Assembly: GCA_027083475.1 (NCBI GenBank)
Contig: JALWON010000274.1
Location: forward strand, 1-17,301
Direction of reading: 5' to 3'
Source of the DNA: Sulfurimonas sp.
Lineage (GTDB): Bacteria > Campylobacterota > Campylobacteria > Campylobacterales > Sulfurimonadaceae
DNA: 17,301 nucleotides
Below, one piece after another: positions 13,571-17,301 of this stretch. The translations under genes and the position numbers were made by a program. The stretch's first letter is position 1. Each line of letters begins with the position of its first letter. The notes beneath the pieces were generated by a model that made no database searches, was not told the DNA's origin, and saw only the letters and a program-made list of their open reading frames with translations.

Positions 13571-14379
13571 TGAATCTCCATCAATTGTGCAAAATCTTCA
13601 TAAATTGCATCCACATACTCTATATGAAAATCAATAAAGTCGTTGAGTTGTGCTTGAATAAACTTTGGCTGAGAGAGGGTAAAAAAGAGTAAAAGGTGCA
13701 TCCATTTTCCTAAGGTATCAATGTTTGCATCCTCTGCAGGTTTACTCCCTGAGGCTGCTTGGACTATAGCTCCAATGTGCGCATGCATTTCCCATTTTTT
13801 TGCAATCATCTCACAAATATCAAACAAATCACGTTGGCATAAACGCAGGAGTATTGTATTTAAATCAATCTCACTCGCACTTCTGAGCAATGCAACATCC
13901 TCTTTTTTTTCATGAAAAAGTGCTTCGGCGACAATAATGCTTGCAGGAAGCAGTGTGATGGCACTCTGGATTTCCTTATCGGTAATTTGCAAATGTGCTA
14001 AAATCTTTTGCCAATTAATGGCTAATGTATCTTGTAAATCATGAAAAGAGGATTGATTGAGGGCAAAAAGTGACCATTTTTTCGGTGAAAGTAGGGACAT
14101 CATATAGTTATACACGGCTTGTTGTGATTTTGCAACACCTAAGATGCCAAAAATTTGAGAAACATCATCAACTTGATTTTTAAAACCATAAATAGGTTTA
14201 TTGACAAGACTTTTGAGGTAACTACTCAGTGCTAAATCCTCTTTGGCTATCTGTGCCGCTTTCACAAGCTCACCGCTATCAAGTAAAGCAAGTGTCACTT
14301 GGAGTACTTTGGAAGCTGGAGGTATCTTCTCTATAAAGCTATTTATCTTTTCATTTGTAATCACATAAGCCTCATTCAT
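13567..14379 (-). CDS. HDOD domain protein
   Basis: A 270-residue protein with an HDOD domain over about residues 15-210, recognised from IPPASKVLQVTLALLDSGE followed by IAKEDLALSSYLKSLVNKPIYG and ISQIFGILG-like segments. These all-helical domains resemble HD phosphohydrolases but usually lack the metal-binding HD pair, and I see none here, so it is more likely a regulatory or scaffolding protein than an enzyme. The C-terminal ~60 residues are helical and of unknown role. The gene is translationally coupled to the CheX-like gene by an ATGA overlap, so the two probably work in the same signalling path. No good Shine-Dalgarno precedes the ATG. The upstream region faces the rpmB promoter. Confidence 0.8.
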   Translation of the reverse strand: MNEAYVITNEKINSFIEKIPPASKVLQVTLALLDSGELVKAAQIAKEDLALSSYLKSLVNKPIYGFKNQVDDVSQIFGILGVAKSQQAVYNYMMSLLSPKKWSLFALNQSSFHDLQDTLAINWQKILAHLQITDKEIQSAITLLPASIIVAEALFHEKKEDVALLRSASEIDLNTILLRLCQRDLFDICEMIAKKWEMHAHIGAIVQAASGSKPAEDANIDTLGKWMHLLLFFTLSQPKFIQAQLNDFIDFHIEYVDAIYEDFAQLMEIQ

Positions 14380-14461
14380 CTTAAAGTTGGAAATATTCTA
14401 ACCAGATAATAATAAAAGAAATATAAAATAAAACGAATTTAGAAAAATTCACAGCCTTAAG

Positions 14462-14489
14462 TTGTAGTTTTGCTTTTTAGCGCTATAAT
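14462..14489 (+). promoter_or_regulatory. rpmB promoter
   Basis: TTGTAG (14462-14467), 16 bases, then a perfect TATAAT (14484-14489), followed by AAGGA at 14512-14516, seven bases before the rpmB ATG. The intergenic stretch 14380-14523 separates it from the divergent HDOD gene, whose own promoter I cannot assign. Confidence 0.65.
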
Positions 14490-14523
14490 TCGCAACTTTA
14501 TAAATATATTTAAGGACAGCAAA

Positions 14524-14712
14524 ATGGCAAGAAGATGTGCTATTAGTGGCAAAGGCCCTATGAGCGGGAACAATGTTTCTCATGCAAAAAACAGAACAAA
14601 GCGTCGTTTTTTAGTAAACCTCAGAACAGTGCGTATCACACTCGAAGATGGAACAACAAAAAAAATTAAAATCTCTGCAAGAGAATTACGTACACTTAAG
14701 AAAAATTCTTAA
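14524..14712 (+). CDS. rpmB: Large ribosomal subunit protein bL28
   Basis: A 62-residue basic protein of the 50S subunit. It opens MARRCAISGKGPMSGNNVSH and has NRTKRRFLVNL and the lysine/arginine-rich end, all typical L28. The frame is open further upstream to a TTG at 14470, but that lies before the promoter -10 box, so the ATG at 14524 with AAGGA is the start. The potassium channel gene begins 16 bases after its stop, probably on the same transcript. I recall the same rpmB-channel adjacency in Helicobacter pylori. Confidence 0.97.
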   Translation: MARRCAISGKGPMSGNNVSHAKNRTKRRFLVNLRTVRITLEDGTTKKIKISARELRTLKKNS

Positions 14713-14728
14713 AGTATAGGAACTTATT

Positions 14729-15859
14729 TTGAATCTTTTGCAAAGGATTCGTAAATTCCTCGATTGGGAGATTGCTCCCAAACCCGACACAAAACTCCTT
14801 CCGGAGATTTATCCACACCTTAAAGCATTCCGTTTACCACTCATCATGACTGTATTAACCATGTTACTTGGAACGATTGGTTATATTATTATCGATGATT
14901 TTAGCATCATGGATGCCATATATCAGACCGGTATTACCTTTACAACCGTTGGTTTTGGAGAGATTGCACCCGTTTCTGATGCAGGAAGGGTCTTTACTAT
15001 CACCCTTATTATTGCTGGGTTTGCTGTCTTTTCAGTTGCTGTGGGTATTTTAGTCGGTGAATTAAATCGAGGAAATATTGTTACTATTTTAAAGGAGCGC
15101 GCAATGTTGTATCAGATTGCACGGTTAAAAAAGCATTTTGTTGTCTGTCATCATAACGATTACACAATAGAAGTCACCAAACAACTTCGTAAAAATCATA
15201 TTCCATTTGTCGTGATAGATCCGCGAACAGAAATACATGAATGGGCAAAAAAATACAAATACCCAAATTATCTTCAAGCCGAACCGCATGCGGAACTCAC
15301 TATGCTCAAAGCGCATCTCTCCTCTGCAAAAGGTTTGATTACCCTCTCAAGTTTAGTAACAGACAACATTGCGATGATTGCTTCTGTGCGTCTTTTTGAA
15401 AAAGAGCATGATTTACCCAAGCCGTACTATATTATCTCCTCTGCTGAGAATTTAAGTGATGTGGAAAAACTAAAAAAATTGGGTTCAGACACGGTTATCT
15501 CTCCTACAGAACTCACAGCACAAAGAGTGAGTGCCATGGCCGCAAGACCCGATATGGAAAATCTCCTTGAGGAGTTTTTATACAAAAATGACAACCCTTT
15601 AGATATGGAAGAAATTTTTGTACCAAAGTACAGTTGGGCTGTACTTAAAAAGTTAAAAGAAACACATATACGACAAACAACAAACTGTTCTGTTGTAGGC
15701 ATCACAAAAAAAGATGGGAAGTTTATAACAATGCCAAAAGGGGATGTTTTGGTGACAAGTGAGTGTAAACTGCTCCTCATAGGCACACACAGCAACATCC
15801 AAATCACCAAAGAACTTCTCCTCAGAAGAGTTAAACCAAAGGAGCTCAAATATGTATAA
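14729..15859 (+). CDS. Two-TM potassium channel with cytoplasmic RCK/TrkA region
   Basis: A 376-residue inner-membrane K+ channel subunit, expected to work as a tetramer. TM1 lies at about 35-55, the pore helix and selectivity filter at 66-79 (TTVGFG, filter residues 73-77), and TM2 at about 87-110. A cytoplasmic RCK (TrkA-N) domain follows from about 135, and a TrkA-C domain at about 290-365. The Rossmann motif, normally GxGxxG after the first strand, is replaced by CHHNDY (140-145), so ligand binding is likely changed or lost. The TTG start has AGGAA six bases upstream. The gene sits between rpmB and argJ and overlaps argJ by eight bases. It resembles the channel I recall beside rpmB in Helicobacter pylori, needed there for K+ uptake. 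Confidence 0.9.
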   Translation: MNLLQRIRKFLDWEIAPKPDTKLLPEIYPHLKAFRLPLIMTVLTMLLGTIGYIIIDDFSIMDAIYQTGITFTTVGFGEIAPVSDAGRVFTITLIIAGFAVFSVAVGILVGELNRGNIVTILKERAMLYQIARLKKHFVVCHHNDYTIEVTKQLRKNHIPFVVIDPRTEIHEWAKKYKYPNYLQAEPHAELTMLKAHLSSAKGLITLSSLVTDNIAMIASVRLFEKEHDLPKPYYIISSAENLSDVEKLKKLGSDTVISPTELTAQRVSAMAARPDMENLLEEFLYKNDNPLDMEEIFVPKYSWAVLKKLKETHIRQTTNCSVVGITKKDGKFITMPKGDVLVTSECKLLLIGTHSNIQITKELLLRRVKPKELKYV

Positions 15860-17030
15860 AATTGTCCAAACAAACGCAGGAGTATGTAGTGCAGATGGTT
15901 TTTTTGCTGATGGTGTCAGTGCTGGCTTAAAGCCTGATGGGGCAAAAGATATGGCATTTATTTACAGCGATACACTCTGTGAAATTGCCTCTGTCTTTAC
16001 AACCAATAAAATGGCAGCTGCTCCAATACACCACTTTCAAGCCAAAGGCACATTTCAAACCAATTTTGTCCTCATTAACGCTAAAAATGCCAATGCAATA
16101 ACTGGTGATGCAGGAGTCCAAGACATTCACGACATCTTAGCAACTCTCCCGCAAGAAGCCATCAACCCTGTGATGAGTTCTACAGGTGTTATTGGGGTAC
16201 GATTACCAAAAGAGAAGATTATAGCAGGTGCAAAGCACTTTAATCTCTCACAAAAAAATCCTAACAACGCAGCCAAAGCGATTATGACGACTGACACCTT
16301 CTCTAAAGAGATCGCACTCAGAGTAGAATTAGCAGATGGCAAAAGTTTTACCCTTGGGGCAATGGCAAAAGGGGCAGGAATGATTAATCCTGCCATGGCA
16401 ACAATGCTTTGTTTTATCACTACAGATGCCAATGTGCAAGCAAACGAAATGCAAAATATACTCAACAGAGTCACACGTACAACATTTAACGCAGCAAGTG
16501 TAGATGGAGACACATCCACCAATGACACCGTCATGCTGCTGGCAAATGCAAAAAGTGGTGCTTATGATGCTGCTGCGTTTGAAGAAGCCCTCCATACCAT
16601 TATGCACTTTTTAGCACGAGAAATGGTACGAGATGGAGAAGGCGCTACAAAACTTGTCACCTATGAAGTCAGTGGAGCAAAAAATGACACAGAAGCTGAG
16701 ATAGCAGCCAAAGCCCTCTCAGATTCGCTCCTTGTCAAAACGGCTCTTTATGGTGAAGATCCAAACTGGGGGCGTATTGCTTCGACTATTGGGGCAAGTG
16801 GTGTGAGCTGTACCCAAGAAAAACTCACTATCTCCTTTGAAGATGTCTGCGTTTATGCGAGGGGGAACATCTATTTTGATGCGCAACAAGAAGCAAAAGC
16901 TTCTCAAATAATGCAAAGAGATGCCTTTAGTATCTTTTGTGATTTAGGACAAGGCGATGGAAAATTTACTGCCTTTGGTTGTGATTTGGGGCATGAGTAT
17001 GTCAAAATCAATGCAGATTATAGAACATAA
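15852..17030 (+). CDS. argJ: Bifunctional glutamate N-acetyltransferase / amino-acid acetyltransferase ArgJ
   Basis: ArgJ transfers acetyl from acetylornithine to glutamate, recycling the acetyl group in arginine synthesis. The bifunctional form can also use acetyl-CoA; which form this is cannot be told from sequence alone. The 392-residue precursor has the oxyanion-hole STGVIG (110-115), the self-cleavage site AMATML with the new N-terminal nucleophile Thr184, and GEDPNWGRI further on. Length and the C-terminal NADYRT end are normal. AAAGGAG lies seven bases before the ATG, inside the end of the channel gene. rimO follows after 21 bases. Confidence 0.97.
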   Translation: MYKIVQTNAGVCSADGFFADGVSAGLKPDGAKDMAFIYSDTLCEIASVFTTNKMAAAPIHHFQAKGTFQTNFVLINAKNANAITGDAGVQDIHDILATLPQEAINPVMSSTGVIGVRLPKEKIIAGAKHFNLSQKNPNNAAKAIMTTDTFSKEIALRVELADGKSFTLGAMAKGAGMINPAMATMLCFITTDANVQANEMQNILNRVTRTTFNAASVDGDTSTNDTVMLLANAKSGAYDAAAFEEALHTIMHFLAREMVRDGEGATKLVTYEVSGAKNDTEAEIAAKALSDSLLVKTALYGEDPNWGRIASTIGASGVSCTQEKLTISFEDVCVYARGNIYFDAQQEAKASQIMQRDAFSIFCDLGQGDGKFTAFGCDLGHEYVKINADYRT

Positions 17031-17051
17031 AAAAATACTAAAAGAAGAAAT

Positions 17052-17301
17052 ATGAGCAATAAACTCCACATTGTATCCTTAGGATGCACCAAAAACCTTG
17101 TCGATACTGAAGTTATGATGGGACGACTCAAAGAGTATGAACTCACAGATAACAATGAAGATGCCGATGTAATCATCGTCAATACCTGTGGTTTTATAGA
17201 TGCCGCAAAAGAGGAGTCTATCAACACTGTTCTCTCTTTACATGAACAAAGAAAAGAGGATTCTCTTTTAGTCATGGCTGGATGCTTGAGTGAACGCTAT
17301 A
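17052..17301 (+). CDS. rimO: Ribosomal protein uS12 methylthiotransferase RimO (partial, cut by the right edge)
   Basis: The first 83 codons are present. The protein begins MSNKLHIVSLGCTKNLVDTE, the methylthiotransferase N-terminal domain. The three cysteines of the auxiliary iron-sulfur cluster are visible at 12, 46 (NTCGF) and 78 (AGC). RimO is a radical-SAM enzyme that methylthiolates an aspartate of S12. MiaB is the main alternative, but SLGCTKNLVDTEVMMG favours RimO. The radical-SAM motif lies beyond the window. It is preceded by a purine-rich AAAGAAGAAA. Confidence 0.9.
   Translation, partial: MSNKLHIVSLGCTKNLVDTEVMMGRLKEYELTDNNEDADVIIVNTCGFIDAAKEESINTVLSLHEQRKEDSLLVMAGCLSERY

Noticed and set aside
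16127..16534. 135-codon minus-strand ORF opposite argJ
   Set aside because: argJ is fully conserved over this stretch with the catalytic and cleavage motifs, so the opposite frame is a shadow of its codon use.

Overview
The window looks like a chromosome segment of a free-living, Sulfurimonas-like member of the Campylobacterota (epsilonproteobacteria). This rests on low GC, AT-rich TATAAT promoters, protein sequences that read like that group, and a gene set (mraY, gpmI, fabG-acpP-fabF-accA, rpe with a DnaQ-like exonuclease, rpmB beside a potassium channel) that I recall as clustered in Campylobacter and Helicobacter. The genus is inference.

Left part (1-4080, all minus strand): an accessory block of type I restriction-modification genes. 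The order is hsdM, then a PemK/MazF-family toxin-like gene, a 15-codon mini-ORF, and hsdS running off the left edge. No hsdR is visible. The hsdM promoter lies just beyond the 3' end of ssrA (tmRNA, tag ANNTNYRPALAVA). ssrA is separated from two identical tandem tRNA-Phe genes by a ~106-bp imperfect inverted repeat. A type I system directly downstream of ssrA fits an integration hot spot. hsdM carries a cluster of four 16-bp palindromes read in frame as an extra ~46-residue segment.

Centre (4130-10141): core metabolism. mraY (lipid I synthesis, minus) diverges from gpmI (glycolysis). gpmI is followed by the fatty-acid cluster fabG, acpP, fabF and accA, all plus strand. acpP has its own extended -10 promoter and is followed by an intrinsic terminator or attenuator before fabF.

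Right-centre (10099-14379, minus strand): a compact run of an HDOD-domain gene, a multidomain CheX-like gene, rpe, trpF and a DEDDh exonuclease. Three of the four junctions overlap (two ATGA overlaps and one 11-nt overlap). The exonuclease converges on accA and overlaps its 3' end by 43 bp. The HDOD and CheX-like genes form a coupled signalling pair, and the CheX-like protein appears to be STAS-like, degenerate receiver, STAS-like, then CheX phosphatase.

Right end (14462-17301, plus strand): rpmB (ribosomal protein L28), a two-TM potassium channel with a cytoplasmic RCK region, argJ (arginine synthesis) overlapping the channel gene, and the start of rimO (S12 methylthiotransferase), cut by the window edge.

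TTG starts with well-placed Shine-Dalgarno sequences are common here (mraY, gpmI, fabG, accA, channel). No stretch longer than 300 bases lacks a gene. The main candidates for something new are the toxin gene inserted in the hsdM-hsdS junction with a duplicated hsdM tail, the in-frame palindrome cluster in hsdM, and the STAS/receiver/CheX plus HDOD pair.
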